A model generated the notes under the pieces. It was not told where the DNA came from and made no database searches. It saw nothing but the letters and a program-made list of their open reading frames with translations. A DNA stretch of 64,000 nt from JAQGMV01 sp035626595. Its GTDB lineage: Bacteria > Pseudomonadota > Gammaproteobacteria > Burkholderiales > SG8-41. Location: NCBI GenBank assembly GCA_035626595.1, contig DASPNJ010000103.1, positions 124,001 through 188,000 on the forward strand, written 5' to 3'. The position numbers were made by a program, and so were the translations under genes. Positions 45,801 to 53,335 of this stretch are shown piece after piece. Position 1 is the first letter of the stretch. Every line of letters starts with the position of its first letter.

Positions 45801-46985
45801 CCGCTCCGGGCTGACCCCCTGAACCGCGCCTTTTGCATAGACGCCCCGCCGCGCCTTTTCGATGCCGACCGGATTGAGGTCGGTCGCGTAGAGCTGCAGC
45901 GGAATCGAGCGCCCCGCTGCCTCGACGTATTCGGAGTACGCCATCGCAACCGAGTACGCTTCCTCACCGGTCGAGCAGGCCAGCACCCACACGCGTACCG
46001 GCTCGTGCCGCGAGCGGTCCTGCGTGAGCGCCGGAAACACTTCGCTCTTCAGCACTTCGAATGCGCCCGGATTGCGGAAGAAGCTCGTGACGTTGATCAG
46101 CAAGTCCTGGTAGAGCGCCTCCGCCTCGACCGGATTGGTGCGGAGCATGTTGAGGTACTGCTTGGTCCCCTCGAGTCTGTGCAGCACCATCCTGCGCGCG
46201 ATGCGTCGCTGCAAGGTATTGCGTTTGTACTGGCTGAAATCGACGTTCATGGTGTCGCGCAGCACATGCAGCACCGGTTCGATGTCCGGGAGCAGCGCGT
46301 TGTCGCCCGCTTCGCTGTCGTTTGTGCCGTCGTTCGCGACGAGCGGATGCGAAGCGATGCGCCCGAGCTCGTGCGCGATCTCCTCGGGCGGCAGCACGAA
46401 ATCGACCGCGCCGGTCGCGATCGCGCTGCGCGGCATCTGCGTGTAGCGCGCGGTATCGTCCTGCGCGAACGTGATGCCGCCGGCCGCCTTGATATCCTGG
46501 ATGCCTACGTTGCCGTCGGGCGCGCTGCCGGAGAGCACCACGCCGATCGCGCGCTGTCCCTGATGCTTAGCGAGCGAACGGAAGAAATCGTCTATCGGGA
46601 GGTGATGTCCCGCGGCCGACGTCCTGCGCGACAAGGTGAGGCAGCCCTGCGTTATCTTCGCATCGACACCGGCGGGCAGTACATAAGCTCGGTTCGGCGC
46701 AATCGGCATGCCGTCGTGCGCTTCGGCGATGGGAATCGGCGAAACGCGCGCCAGGATCTCGGCGAGCTTGCTTTCGTGGTCGGCCGGCAGGTGCAGCATC
46801 AGCACGAATGCCATGCCGATGTCCTTGCGCAAGCCTTTGAGGATTTCGGTCAACGCTTCTACGCCGCCCGCCGAAGCGCCGATGCCGACGACACAGAAGC
46901 TCAGCGGCGCTTCACGGCCAGCGGTGTCCGGGAGCGGCGCAGCGTTGTCCTCGGATTTCTCGCCGGCGTCATTCGCGGTCGACAT
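42858..46985 (-). CDS. CheB-CheR-PAS hybrid sensor histidine kinase with receiver
   Basis: A 1,375-residue signalling protein. Domains in order: CheB methylesterase (about 25-210; Ser in GIGASAGG, His in HLPADHES, Asp in SGSAPDGN); CheR methyltransferase (about 240-480; VLACSTGEEAYS binds SAM); a long coiled coil of SNEELQS heptads (about 660-745); two PAS domains (about 750-850 and 870-985); HisKA with ELRNPLAPV (about 1000-1065); HATPase (about 1110-1220, NLLNNAAKY); and a receiver (about 1255-1370) with phosphorylatable Asp in LIDVSMPEMNG and KP at the end. It couples methyl-accepting chemistry to phosphorelay output. No transmembrane helix is seen. Confidence 0.93.
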   Translation of the reverse strand: MSTANDAGEKSEDNAAPLPDTAGREAPLSFCVVGIGASAGGVEALTEILKGLRKDIGMAFVLMLHLPADHESKLAEILARVSPIPIAEAHDGMPIAPNRAYVLPAGVDAKITQGCLTLSRRTSAAGHHLPIDDFFRSLAKHQGQRAIGVVLSGSAPDGNVGIQDIKAAGGITFAQDDTARYTQMPRSAIATGAVDFVLPPEEIAHELGRIASHPLVANDGTNDSEAGDNALLPDIEPVLHVLRDTMNVDFSQYKRNTLQRRIARRMVLHRLEGTKQYLNMLRTNPVEAEALYQDLLINVTSFFRNPGAFEVLKSEVFPALTQDRSRHEPVRVWVLACSTGEEAYSVAMAYSEYVEAAGRSIPLQLYATDLNPVGIEKARRGVYAKGAVQGVSPERLRRFFVQVDGHYHVVKRVRDLCVFARHNVLTDTPFSRMDLVSCRNMLIYLGTELQQKVLPVMHYALRDRGYLFLGASETTGAYRELFELRNAHYKIYAKRATDHRVQLGINAQVIGIRSEGAGGVRGADAAALAADPHAELDRMLLSRYAPASVLVTGDLEILQYRGNTASFLAPAPGRATLNLLKMVRQELVLGVRAAVEAAKRGEAPSRQENLRFIADGVERRVNIEAIPVRAGLQAANVFLVLFEEPQGERAPTQPERAEQTRHEAGQEIERLRQELAATREYLQSVIEQQEASNEELQSANEEVQSSNEELQSINEELQTSNEEVQSANEELATVNDELHARNAELAQSNNDLLNLFSSVQLAIVMLDANLRIRRYTPMAEKLLNLMPTDVGRPLSSGIKSGLEIPGIDKLVCEVIESMATRELEVQDRDGHWYLLRVRPYRTLENRIDGALIVLVDVDSLKRSEEALRQQTELLNQAHEPIVMWELNGATIYWNRAAEETYGFTREQALGRKVHELLMTQPPPAAFIEELRAHGHWTGELVHTRRDAQKIIVESRMVLVGDARGRTLVVEANRPITERKESERVLRRLADDLVTADRNKDEFLAMLGHELRNPLAPVRNALGLLRSDAAEPADKRRALEIMDRQIGNMARLIDDLLDVSRITLSQIELRKARVNVVAEVARIVDENAGELRARDQRLRLSLPHDPIHVDADVVRLEQVFANLLNNAAKYTPHGGAIAVSVEEAPARDGDGGSPREVLIRVRDNGIGIASDKLPRVFDMFMRATRSMAQEQGGLGLGLTLVKRLVELHGGSVEAHSEGLGKGSEFVVRLPSAAGRAKSATDSAQPAQLTERRVLVVDDNPDSAESMARLLALAGHAVEFAGSGAEALAIAARMRPEVMLIDVSMPEMNGYDLARALHQRGLAGDALLVAVSGYGDPASRKKAIEAGFDDYLVKPAGAADLNRVLAWPAARSSQRDA

Positions 46986-47049
46986 TGGCTGTATTCGTGA
47001 AGCCCCTGACGGTGCGGGGCGCTTCAAGACTGCGCCAAAATGCCTTCTT

Positions 47050-48039
47050 TTACAACTGGGTTTCGGCCTTCTCTCCGACGAGCAGCGTACGCAGGAGCTC
47101 GGCATTGGCGCGAGCCTCCTGCGCGAGCTGTGTCTGGTGAGTGAACATGCGAATGCGTCCGGCTGTGCGGTCCTTGTCGGCCAGCGTCGTGAGCACGTTC
47201 GCGCGCTGATCCAGAATCCGGATCGCCGCCCATACCGCCATCTCGACCCGGTCCTGCTCGGCGGCCGCCAATGATTCCCCGCCGTATGCATGGCCGACAC
47301 GACAGCGAAAGCGCGCGCCCGAGCCGAGGTCCTGCTGCCATAACGGCCCGTCGCATTCCGGGCATGACAAGGTGGTCAGCTCGCCCGCCGCCTCGGCCAT
47401 GTGCTGATCGCTGTGCCCGGTCTCGGCGATCGACGCTTCGATCGCGAGATCGGGGGGCGGGGACGGCCCATCGGCGACCGGCTCGGCGAGCAGCTTTTCG
47501 ATGAGCGGCGCCATTTCCTCCAGCGTGACGCAGTAGTCGACATCGGCGTTCTGGAGGGCGTGGCGCGGCATGTCGGCGTACTGCGCCTCGTCCGGATCCT
47601 GAACGATGGCGATGCCGCCGCAGCGTTTGACCGCGATCAGGCCCGCAGTACCGTCGTCGAGCATCCCGCTCAATACGACTCCGATCACGCGTGGGCCGTA
47701 AGCGACCGCGGCCGAGCGAAACAGCGGATCGACCGCCGGTCGCCAGCGGTTCTCCCGCGGGCCGCGCGTGACGCGCACGTATCCGCGCTTGACCAGCAGG
47801 TGGCGGTCCGGCGGCGCCACATACATGACGCCGTGGCTGATTGCTTCGCCATCCCGCGGATGCTTCGTGAGCAGCGAGCCGGACGCGTTCAGCGTATCGA
47901 CGATATGGCTGCCGGAATCGGACAGCACGTGAAGCACGGCAAAGAACGATGCGGCCACACGCGGCGGAAGCCGCGCGGCGAGCGCGCCAAGACCGCTCAG
48001 GGCGCCGGCCGACCCACCGATGACCACGATTTCGCGCAC
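47050..48039 (-). CDS. CheB-type methylesterase with C-terminal zinc-ribbon-like segment
   Basis: A 329-residue protein. Residues 1-190 are a CheB methylesterase domain with the Ser-His-Asp triad in VIGGSAGAL, VLHVLSDS and VVLSGMLDDGTAG. It lacks the N-terminal receiver of classical CheB. The C-terminal part has ECDGPLWQQD and FRCRVGHAYGGESL, a Cys-x2-Cys/Cys-His arrangement that could bind a metal, then helices ending in AETQL. The start is GTG at 48039. It is immediately upstream of the CheB-CheR kinase on the same strand, so both likely act on the same signalling array. Confidence 0.88.
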   Translation of the reverse strand: MREIVVIGGSAGALSGLGALAARLPPRVAASFFAVLHVLSDSGSHIVDTLNASGSLLTKHPRDGEAISHGVMYVAPPDRHLLVKRGYVRVTRGPRENRWRPAVDPLFRSAAVAYGPRVIGVVLSGMLDDGTAGLIAVKRCGGIAIVQDPDEAQYADMPRHALQNADVDYCVTLEEMAPLIEKLLAEPVADGPSPPPDLAIEASIAETGHSDQHMAEAAGELTTLSCPECDGPLWQQDLGSGARFRCRVGHAYGGESLAAAEQDRVEMAVWAAIRILDQRANVLTTLADKDRTAGRIRMFTHQTQLAQEARANAELLRTLLVGEKAETQL

Positions 48040-48249
48040 GCCTCCCGTCCTGCAAGCGGCGTGCGCCCGCGTTCGGGCCGATACCTTGCAGTAGCGCTAC
48101 AAAACCTTGACGCGATATGCCAACCGATCCGAATCCCATCATCGACCCTATCAGCCCATCGCGCATACCGAGCGCCGCTGTTTTCCGCATTGACGCGTTT
48201 CGCGCCACGTGCAATCTTGCCGCAACGGAGTCATCTCAAAGGAGCAGCC

Positions 48250-48882
48250 ATGCCGAACGAGCCGGATCATCGCCGCGACGTTCTGGTGGTCGACAACCAC
48301 GCCGACGCGAGAGAGCAGGCCGCCGCAGTTCTGTCCTCGTACCGGGTCAGCTTCGCATCGAATGCCTACGAAGCGATGCGCGAAACCAACGCGAAGCCTT
48401 TCCACGCCTATATCCTGGAGCAGTGGCTGCCCGACTGGTCCGGCGTGCAATTGTGCCGAGCGATCCGCGGCCTCGATCCGCATGCGCCGATTCTCTTCGT
48501 CACCGCCGCCGCGCGTGACGAAGATCGCAGCCGTGCGCTGCGCGCCGGAGCGAATGCGTATCTGTCGAAACCGGTCGACGGTGAGCGGCTGCTGCGGCAA
48601 CTTCGGATGTACCTGGAGCTCTCCGAGCTCGAGAGCTTGCGCGCAAAACAGGAGGAGGAGCGCGCGGTTCAGGACGAGCTCGTGCGCCGCGCGCGCGACA
48701 CGATCGCGCGCGCTGACGCCGCGCGGCAGCTCGCCGCGAAATCGATCGAGCGCACCGCACGCACGAAGGCCTACAAAGCGTTCATCGATGCACGCGGCAG
48801 CCGCGCACACTTCGAAAGCTGGTGGCCGAACGTCTTCGGCAGCGCGAGCGCGAACGCCGGCATCCCGCGCACCACCGAGTAG
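48250..48882 (+). CDS. Atypical receiver-domain protein (phospho-acceptor Asp replaced by Glu)
   Basis: A 210-residue protein. Residues 8-125 have the receiver fold: VLVVDNHADA supplies only one of the two acidic-pocket residues, the conserved Thr (ILFVTAA) and Lys (YLSKPV) are present, but the position of the phosphorylated Asp is Glu57 in ILEQWLPDWSG. A Glu there mimics phospho-aspartate. A long coiled coil (about 130-175) and a short C-terminal tail follow; there is no DNA-binding or enzymatic output domain. AAAGGAG lies upstream of the ATG. It is divergent from the CheB gene and upstream of a second stand-alone CheB. Confidence 0.85.
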   Translation: MPNEPDHRRDVLVVDNHADAREQAAAVLSSYRVSFASNAYEAMRETNAKPFHAYILEQWLPDWSGVQLCRAIRGLDPHAPILFVTAAARDEDRSRALRAGANAYLSKPVDGERLLRQLRMYLELSELESLRAKQEEERAVQDELVRRARDTIARADAARQLAAKSIERTARTKAYKAFIDARGSRAHFESWWPNVFGSASANAGIPRTTE

Positions 48883-48933
48883 CACAGCGATTGCATTGCA
48901 CGATTCCGGTAAGTCCTACCGGGATCGCGTCCG

Positions 48934-49575
48934 ATGTCCGTCCAGAGAGTAGTCGTCGTCGGCGCGTCTGCCGGCGGCATACGTGCGCTCGAGGCGCTGG
49001 TCGCCGGCGTGCCCGCCGGCTTCACGGCACCGATGATCGTTGCGCTGCACCTGGCAGCAGGCCACAAGCCGCTGCTCCCGCTCGTCCTGAATTGTGCGGG
49101 CGCGCTTGCCGCGGCAACCGCCGAGGATGGCGAGCGCCTGCGCAACGGCCGCATCTACGTCGCGCCGCCTGACCGGCACCTCATGATCCATCGCGAAAAT
49201 CTGCGTGTCACGCGCGGCGCGCGGCAGAACCGGTTCAGGCCGTCGATCGACGCGCTTTTCCAGTCGGCGGCTTACTATTTTGGATCGCGCACGATCGCGA
49301 TCATCCTGTCGGGCGCGCTGTCGGACGGCAGCAGAGGGCTGTACGCGATCAAGCGGCTGGGCGGCCTCGCCGCGGTTCAGCATCCCGATGACGCGACGCA
49401 CAGCTCGATGCCGCTCAGCGCGATGCGCCGCGTAGGCGTCGATTACGCGCTGCCCGCTGCCGAAATCGGTCCGCTGCTGGCGGAGCTCGTGCAACGCGCG
49501 CCGTCCGACGAGCCGGCCGATGCACACAGCTACCGCATCGAGCTCGAATCCAATATGGATATCGCGGCGGCTTGA
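48934..49575 (+). CDS. Stand-alone CheB-type methylesterase
   Basis: A 213-residue protein that is a single CheB methylesterase domain: Ser in VVGASAGGIRAL, His in VALHLAAGH, Asp in ILSGALSDGSRGL. It has no receiver domain and no zinc-ribbon tail. The PDRHLMIHRENLRVTRG segment matches the corresponding part of the other CheB gene at 47050-48039. It follows the atypical receiver protein on the same strand, with 51 bases between. A methylesterase activity on glutamyl methyl esters is the family expectation; the target is not known. Confidence 0.87.
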   Translation: MSVQRVVVVGASAGGIRALEALVAGVPAGFTAPMIVALHLAAGHKPLLPLVLNCAGALAAATAEDGERLRNGRIYVAPPDRHLMIHRENLRVTRGARQNRFRPSIDALFQSAAYYFGSRTIAIILSGALSDGSRGLYAIKRLGGLAAVQHPDDATHSSMPLSAMRRVGVDYALPAAEIGPLLAELVQRAPSDEPADAHSYRIELESNMDIAAA

Positions 49576-49610
49576 CTGGCTCGCGGGCGAATCAGAATTA
49601 ATGTGGGGGT

Positions 49611-49664
49611 TGGCGCGCCCGGCGGGACTCGAACCCACGACCTTCGGCTTCGGAGACCGACCCT
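49611..49664 (-). repeat. Second 3'-tRNA-Arg fragment (one mismatch)
   Basis: Fifty-four bases matching the tRNA-Arg from the 3' end of the D stem through the CCA end, with one mismatch at 49662-49663. The D loop and 5' acceptor strand are absent. On the minus strand it lies downstream of the intact tRNA and of the first fragment. Confidence 0.9.
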
Positions 49665-49690
49665 TGGTCTAAGACTCGATTGCTTGAGAT

Positions 49691-49744
49691 TGGCGCGCCC
49701 GGCGGGACTCGAACCCACGACCTTCGGCTTCGGAGACCGACACT
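49691..49744 (-). repeat. First 3'-tRNA-Arg fragment
   Basis: Fifty-four bases identical to the last 54 bases of the intact tRNA-Arg, including the anticodon arm, T arm and CCA end. It is separated from the tRNA by a 25-base spacer (49745-49769) that recurs, with one added base, between the two fragments at 49665-49690. Confidence 0.9.
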
Positions 49745-49769
49745 TGGTCTAAGACTCGATTGCTTGAGA

Positions 49770-49846
49770 TGGCGCGCCCGGCGGGACTCGAACCCACGAC
49801 CTTCGGCTTCGGAGACCGACACTCTATCCATCTGAGCTACAGGCGC
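49770..49846 (-). tRNA. tRNA-Arg (anticodon CCG)
   Basis: A complete 77-base tRNA with encoded CCA. On the minus strand the acceptor stem GCGCCTG pairs with CGGGCGC (one G-U), the D arm is GCTC/GAGT, the anticodon stem TCGGT/GCCGA holds the loop CTCCGAA with anticodon CCG, and the T arm is GTGGG-TTCGAGT-CCCGC. It reads CGG arginine codons. Confidence 0.96.
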
Positions 49847-49880
49847 GTGGCGCGATTTTAACACGCCGACAAATCAAGGT

Positions 49881-49909
49881 TTTACCCGCGCTCTGCGCGT
49901 CGATATAAT
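49881..49909 (+). promoter_or_regulatory. Sigma-70-type promoter for the cytochrome c gene
   Basis: TTTACC at 49881-49886 and TATAAT at 49904-49909, 17 bases apart, with the start codon of the cytochrome gene 37 bases further on. The -10 box is a consensus match; the -35 matches TTGACA at four of six positions. Confidence 0.55.
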
Positions 49910-49945
49910 CGCGCCTTTCGTCCGTTACACCCCCTTCGAAACACC

Positions 49946-50830
49946 ATGAGCGAGCACGGCCACAACGAGCACACGTCATTCATCAAGACACCGCAGCAGC
50001 TCATTGCCGTCATCGTGCTCGCGTTCGTCGTGCCGGTGGCGGTGATCTCGATGCTCGCAAGCCTCGTTTCGCAGAGCGTCGATCCGTCTTCGAAGGCGTT
50101 CTCCGAAGAAGCGATCGCACAACGCATCAAACCGGTGGGCGAGGTCGTCGTCGAAGCCGGGGCCGCGGATGGTGCTAAAGCGGCGCGCACCGGGAAGCAG
50201 ATCGTGGACGCGGTATGCGCCGCGTGTCACGCCACGGGCGTGCTGAACGCGCCGAAGATCGGCGACGTCGCAGCATGGGCGGCGCATATCAAGAACGGCC
50301 TGGAGCACCTCACCCAGAACGCGATCAAAGGCATCCGCCAGATGCCGCCGCGCGGCGGAGACCCGACGCTCAGCGACATCGAAGTCGCACGCGCGGTTGC
50401 CTACATGGCCAACCAGTCGGGCGCGAAGTTCGCAGAACCCGAGGCACCTGCCGCCGGTGCGCCGGCCGCAGCGGCACCTGCGGATGCTCACGCCGCGGCA
50501 GCGCACGCTGCCGCGCCGGCGACGCAAGTCGCTGCGGCCGGCGGAGCACAACCGCCAACGGCAGCACCCGCAGCGAGCGGTGGCGATGCCGCGAAAGGCA
50601 AGAGCGTTTACGACGCGAGCTGCGCCGCATGCCACGCAGCCGGTGTTGCGGGCGCGCCGAAGATCGGCGACAAGGCGGCGTGGGCGCCGCGGCTCAAGCA
50701 AGGCGTGGACGCGCTCTATCAGACCGCGCTCAAGGGCAAGGGCGCGATGCCGCCCAAGGGCGGCAACATGTCGCTCGCGGACGCGGACGTGAAAGCCGCG
50801 GTCGATTTCATGGTGGGTCAGGCGAAGTAG
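49946..50830 (+). CDS. Membrane-anchored di-heme cytochrome c (c5-type repeats)
   Basis: A 294-residue cytochrome. An uncleaved N-terminal helix (about residues 18-42) anchors it to the inner membrane with the rest in the periplasm. Two c5-like heme domains follow, with CAACH at 91-95 and 226-230 and probable axial Met133 and Met268 in MPP motifs (RQMPPRGG and GAMPPKGG). They are joined by a 50-residue Ala/Pro linker. The start MSEHGHNEHTSFIKTPQQL is a pattern I know from betaproteobacterial electron carriers. It likely passes electrons to a terminal oxidase; the partner is not in the window. Confidence 0.92.
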   Translation: MSEHGHNEHTSFIKTPQQLIAVIVLAFVVPVAVISMLASLVSQSVDPSSKAFSEEAIAQRIKPVGEVVVEAGAADGAKAARTGKQIVDAVCAACHATGVLNAPKIGDVAAWAAHIKNGLEHLTQNAIKGIRQMPPRGGDPTLSDIEVARAVAYMANQSGAKFAEPEAPAAGAPAAAAPADAHAAAAHAAAPATQVAAAGGAQPPTAAPAASGGDAAKGKSVYDASCAACHAAGVAGAPKIGDKAAWAPRLKQGVDALYQTALKGKGAMPPKGGNMSLADADVKAAVDFMVGQAK

Positions 50831-50923
50831 CGCGGCGCTCGCCTTCGACTCGGGCCTCGCCGCGCAACGAACAGAGGGAAACCTTCCACGGTTTCCCGCC
50901 GTAACCTCCGTTCCCCCAATAGG

Positions 50924-51748
50924 ATGGCTGTCTACGCAATAGGCGACGTGCAGGGCTGCTACGAGCAGCTCCGCCGCCTGCTCGATACCTGCCGCTTCGA
51001 TGCGGCTCAGGACACGCTCTGGTTCGTCGGCGATCTCGTGAACCGCGGTCCGGGCTCACTGCAGACGCTGCAGTTCGTCCGCAGCCTCGGCGATCGGGCC
51101 GTGACCGTGCTCGGCAATCACGATCTCAATCTGCTTGCCGTTGCGGCCGGCGTGCGCAAACGTCATCGCGGCGACACCATCGAAGACATCCTGCAAGCCC
51201 CCGAGCGCGACGAGCTTCTCCTGTGGCTGCGCACGCGCAAGCTCTTTCACGCGGGTCAGGGCTACGCGATGGTGCACGCGGGACTGCTGCCGCAATGGAC
51301 GATCTCCCGCGCGCTCGAGCTCGCCGGGGAAGTCGAGGCGGTGTTGCAGGGCGAAGACTACGTCGGGCTGCTGCAGAACATGTACGGCAACACGCCCGTG
51401 GCGTGGAGCGACGCGCTGACCGGTTACGAGCGCCTGCGCGTCATCGTGAACGCGATGACGCGTCTGCGCCTGTGCGATGCCGGCGGCCGGATGGAGTTCG
51501 GCCACAAGCTGGGCCCCGTGGACATGCCCGAGGGCTACATGCCGTGGTACGAGGTGCCGGGGCGCGCAAGCGAGGGCACGCCGATCGTCTGCGGCCACTG
51601 GGCCGCGCTCGGCCTGCTCGTGACGGATGACGTGCTCTCGATCGATACCGGCTGTGTGTGGGGCCGCGACCTTACCGCGTTACGCCTGGAAGATCGGCGG
51701 CTCTTTCGCTGCGACTGTACGGCGCTCGCCGGAACAGCGGAAGAATAG
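50924..51748 (+). CDS. apaH: Symmetrical bis(5'-nucleosyl)-tetraphosphatase ApaH
   Basis: A 274-residue metallophosphatase, the usual ApaH length. The metal-binding motifs are YAIGDVQGCYEQL (His replaced by Gln in the GDxHG box relative to E. coli), VGDLVNRGPGSL, VLGNHDLNLLAV and VCGHWAALG. ApaH hydrolyses Ap4A to two ADP and can remove Np4 caps from mRNA 5' ends. A short hairpin (GGGAAACC/GGTTTCCC, 50876-50897) separates it from the cytochrome gene. It is convergent with a small membrane protein gene 14 bases away. Confidence 0.93.
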   Translation: MAVYAIGDVQGCYEQLRRLLDTCRFDAAQDTLWFVGDLVNRGPGSLQTLQFVRSLGDRAVTVLGNHDLNLLAVAAGVRKRHRGDTIEDILQAPERDELLLWLRTRKLFHAGQGYAMVHAGLLPQWTISRALELAGEVEAVLQGEDYVGLLQNMYGNTPVAWSDALTGYERLRVIVNAMTRLRLCDAGGRMEFGHKLGPVDMPEGYMPWYEVPGRASEGTPIVCGHWAALGLLVTDDVLSIDTGCVWGRDLTALRLEDRRLFRCDCTALAGTAEE

Positions 51749-51762
51749 AGCGGCTGCGCGCT

Positions 51763-51987
51763 CTACGCGAGCACCAGCGCCGCGCCGATTCCGGCAGCGA
51801 TCGCGAACGACCACTGCAGCGTGCGTCGCGGACGCGCCGGAGCAGGCGGCCGCGGACCACGATCGAGAACGCCCGCCATGATGGGCAGCAGGACAAGCCC
51901 GAGCGCGAAGTCGAGGAGCTGAGGCGTGCGGTTCGGACCCGACTTCTGCCGAGCGTCTCCAGACGCCTCTTGGGTATGTACTGACAT
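51763..51987 (-). CDS. Small membrane protein, function unknown
   Basis: A 74-residue protein with two hydrophobic helices (LLDFALGLVLLPIMAGVL and WSFAIAAGIGAALVLA) joined by a short basic Pro-rich loop. No known family recognised. The ATG at 51987 has a strong GGAGG binding site five bases upstream, which supports it as a real gene despite its size. Confidence 0.6.
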   Translation of the reverse strand: MSVHTQEASGDARQKSGPNRTPQLLDFALGLVLLPIMAGVLDRGPRPPAPARPRRTLQWSFAIAAGIGAALVLA

Positions 51988-52122
51988 AGGACCTCCGTTC
52001 TCTGGTTGACGGTTGATCCCCTGTGCGCAGCAGCGTAGCAAGAACGCTGCCGAACTGGCGGCGCTTCAGAGCCGGTACGCCGCTTGCGTCGTTCATGATG
52101 CCCGCGTAGTACTGCGGGCACC

Positions 52123-52167
52123 CGCCCGGCGCTGATTACTCGGTTGTGAAAGTTTCAGCGCCGGGCG
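52123..52167. terminator. Long hairpin between two small genes
   Basis: CGCCCGGCGCTGA (52123-52135) pairs with TCAGCGCCGGGCG (52155-52167) around a 19-base loop, followed by TCTTTC on the plus strand. A second smaller dyad, GCCCGC/GCGGGC, lies just upstream at about 52100. The stem is strong; the T-run is short. Confidence 0.5.
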
Positions 52168-52183
52168 TCTTTCGAAACTACCC

Positions 52184-52432
52184 CTAATCGAAGAGATCGC
52201 TCAACCAGGAGTGCCGTTTACGGTACGGCTGGTGGCGTTTCGCGTCGTCCCGCTGTCGCTGCGCCGGCCGTTGCACCTCCACGTCGGCTGACTGCATCCG
52301 AGCTGCGCGATCGAGAATCTTGTCCAGCTCGCCACGATCGAGCCAGACGCCGCGGCACTGCGGGCAATAGTCGATCTCCACGCCTTGTCGTTCGGTCATC
52401 ACGAGATCGGAACCTTCTACAGGACACTTCAC
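52184..52432 (-). CDS. Zinc-finger (TFIIB-type) small protein
   Basis: An 82-residue protein with a Cys4 zinc knuckle of the zf-TFIIB family: KCPVEGSDL near the start and YCPQCRGVWLDRGELDKIL, where WLDRGEL is the family signature. Such proteins are common in proteobacteria and of unknown role. The GTG at 52432 is preferred to one eight codons earlier because GGAGG lies 8 bases upstream. The C-terminus is basic with Gln-rich PAQRQRDDAKRHQ and ends WLSDLFD. Confidence 0.8.
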   Translation of the reverse strand: MKCPVEGSDLVMTERQGVEIDYCPQCRGVWLDRGELDKILDRAARMQSADVEVQRPAQRQRDDAKRHQPYRKRHSWLSDLFD

Positions 52433-52669
52433 CGGAACACCTCCGCAGTCGAGCACAATTAAAAGAGACCGTGCGAGGCCACCGGAGTTCTATCGTCGTG
52501 TACTGCACGACCACGCAGCGCCGGCTTGACCATGTCCACCGCTCTCCCCATAGTTAACCTTCGGCCGCGAGACAGGACCGCCTCTCGTTGGATAAAGAAT
52601 AGCGGGCGGTGTTATCGACTTCGCGCAGTCCCGTCCACCACAAGCCCGTTTTTACGTGAGAGCTGCATC

Positions 52670-52912
52670 ATGGCTGCAAACGATCCCGGCGGCAGCGTTC
52701 TGATCAACGAAGAGCAGTTCAACGAAGCGACCATCAAGCTTTATCAGGCCTTGGCCATCCTGGGCCTGGTGATCGATGAACACGACCACGAGGACGACGT
52801 GCCCGAGGAGCAGGCGGCGATCGAGGCGGCGCGTGATCTGGTGGCCACTGCACGAGACCTTCTCGTCGCTGGCGGAACACTCGTCGATAAAAAGGGCAAC
52901 CGCAACGGATAG
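52670..52912 (+). CDS. Small acidic helical protein, function unknown
   Basis: An 80-residue acidic protein with no recognised family. Most of it can form two helices, INEEQFNEATIKLYQALAIL and EEQAAIEAARDLVATARDLL. The codon pattern matches its neighbours and a conventional ATG is present, but the binding site is weak. It sits in a run of four very small genes (51.8-53.2 kb). Confidence 0.55.
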   Translation: MAANDPGGSVLINEEQFNEATIKLYQALAILGLVIDEHDHEDDVPEEQAAIEAARDLVATARDLLVAGGTLVDKKGNRNG

Positions 52913-52984
52913 CCGGCGCGCGGCGGGCTTGTACACGCTCCATCACGCGCGTACCATCAAGCATCCTTTTCGCGCGGAGGCCGT

Positions 52985-53224
52985 ATGCAGGAAGCCGAAC
53001 AGTTCGACTGGTCCGACAAGGCGGCGATCGTTGTCAGGCGCGTTGACCCGATAGCGGTGTACACGAACGCCGATGGGGATATTGTGGTAAGACAGCAGCC
53101 AAGTAACACGGCGGCCGACAGCGTGATCACGATTCCGCGAGATCGTGTTTACGTCTTCATTGAAGCCTTACAGCGGCAGTTCAAGGGACCGAGTCTCACC
53201 TCAGTGGCCGGCGGCAGTTTATAA
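52985..53224 (+). CDS. Small protein, function unknown
   Basis: A 79-residue protein preceded by GCGGAGG six bases before the ATG. It reads as a compact beta-rich domain (IVVRRVDPIAVYTNADGDIV, then VITIPRDRVYVFIEALQRQF). No cysteines, membrane helix or family match recognised. Same orientation as the acidic protein upstream, 72 bases away. Confidence 0.6.
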   Translation: MQEAEQFDWSDKAAIVVRRVDPIAVYTNADGDIVVRQQPSNTAADSVITIPRDRVYVFIEALQRQFKGPSLTSVAGGSL

Positions 53225-53335
53225 ACCGTGGAAATGAGCTCTGCCGGTCGCGTTCGCCTAATCGACCGACGCGGAAGCGACGCGCCGCTGTGGCCCACGA
53301 AGCATGACTGGTTCAGAACGGGCGACGGACCTGCG

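Noticed and set aside
49611..49769. Two additional tRNA-Arg genes
   Set aside because: Each copy lacks the 5' acceptor strand and D loop, so neither can fold as a complete tRNA.
52526..52669. N-terminal extension of the small acidic protein
   Set aside because: The added 48 residues are basic and unlike the rest, and a simple ATG start at 52670 is available.
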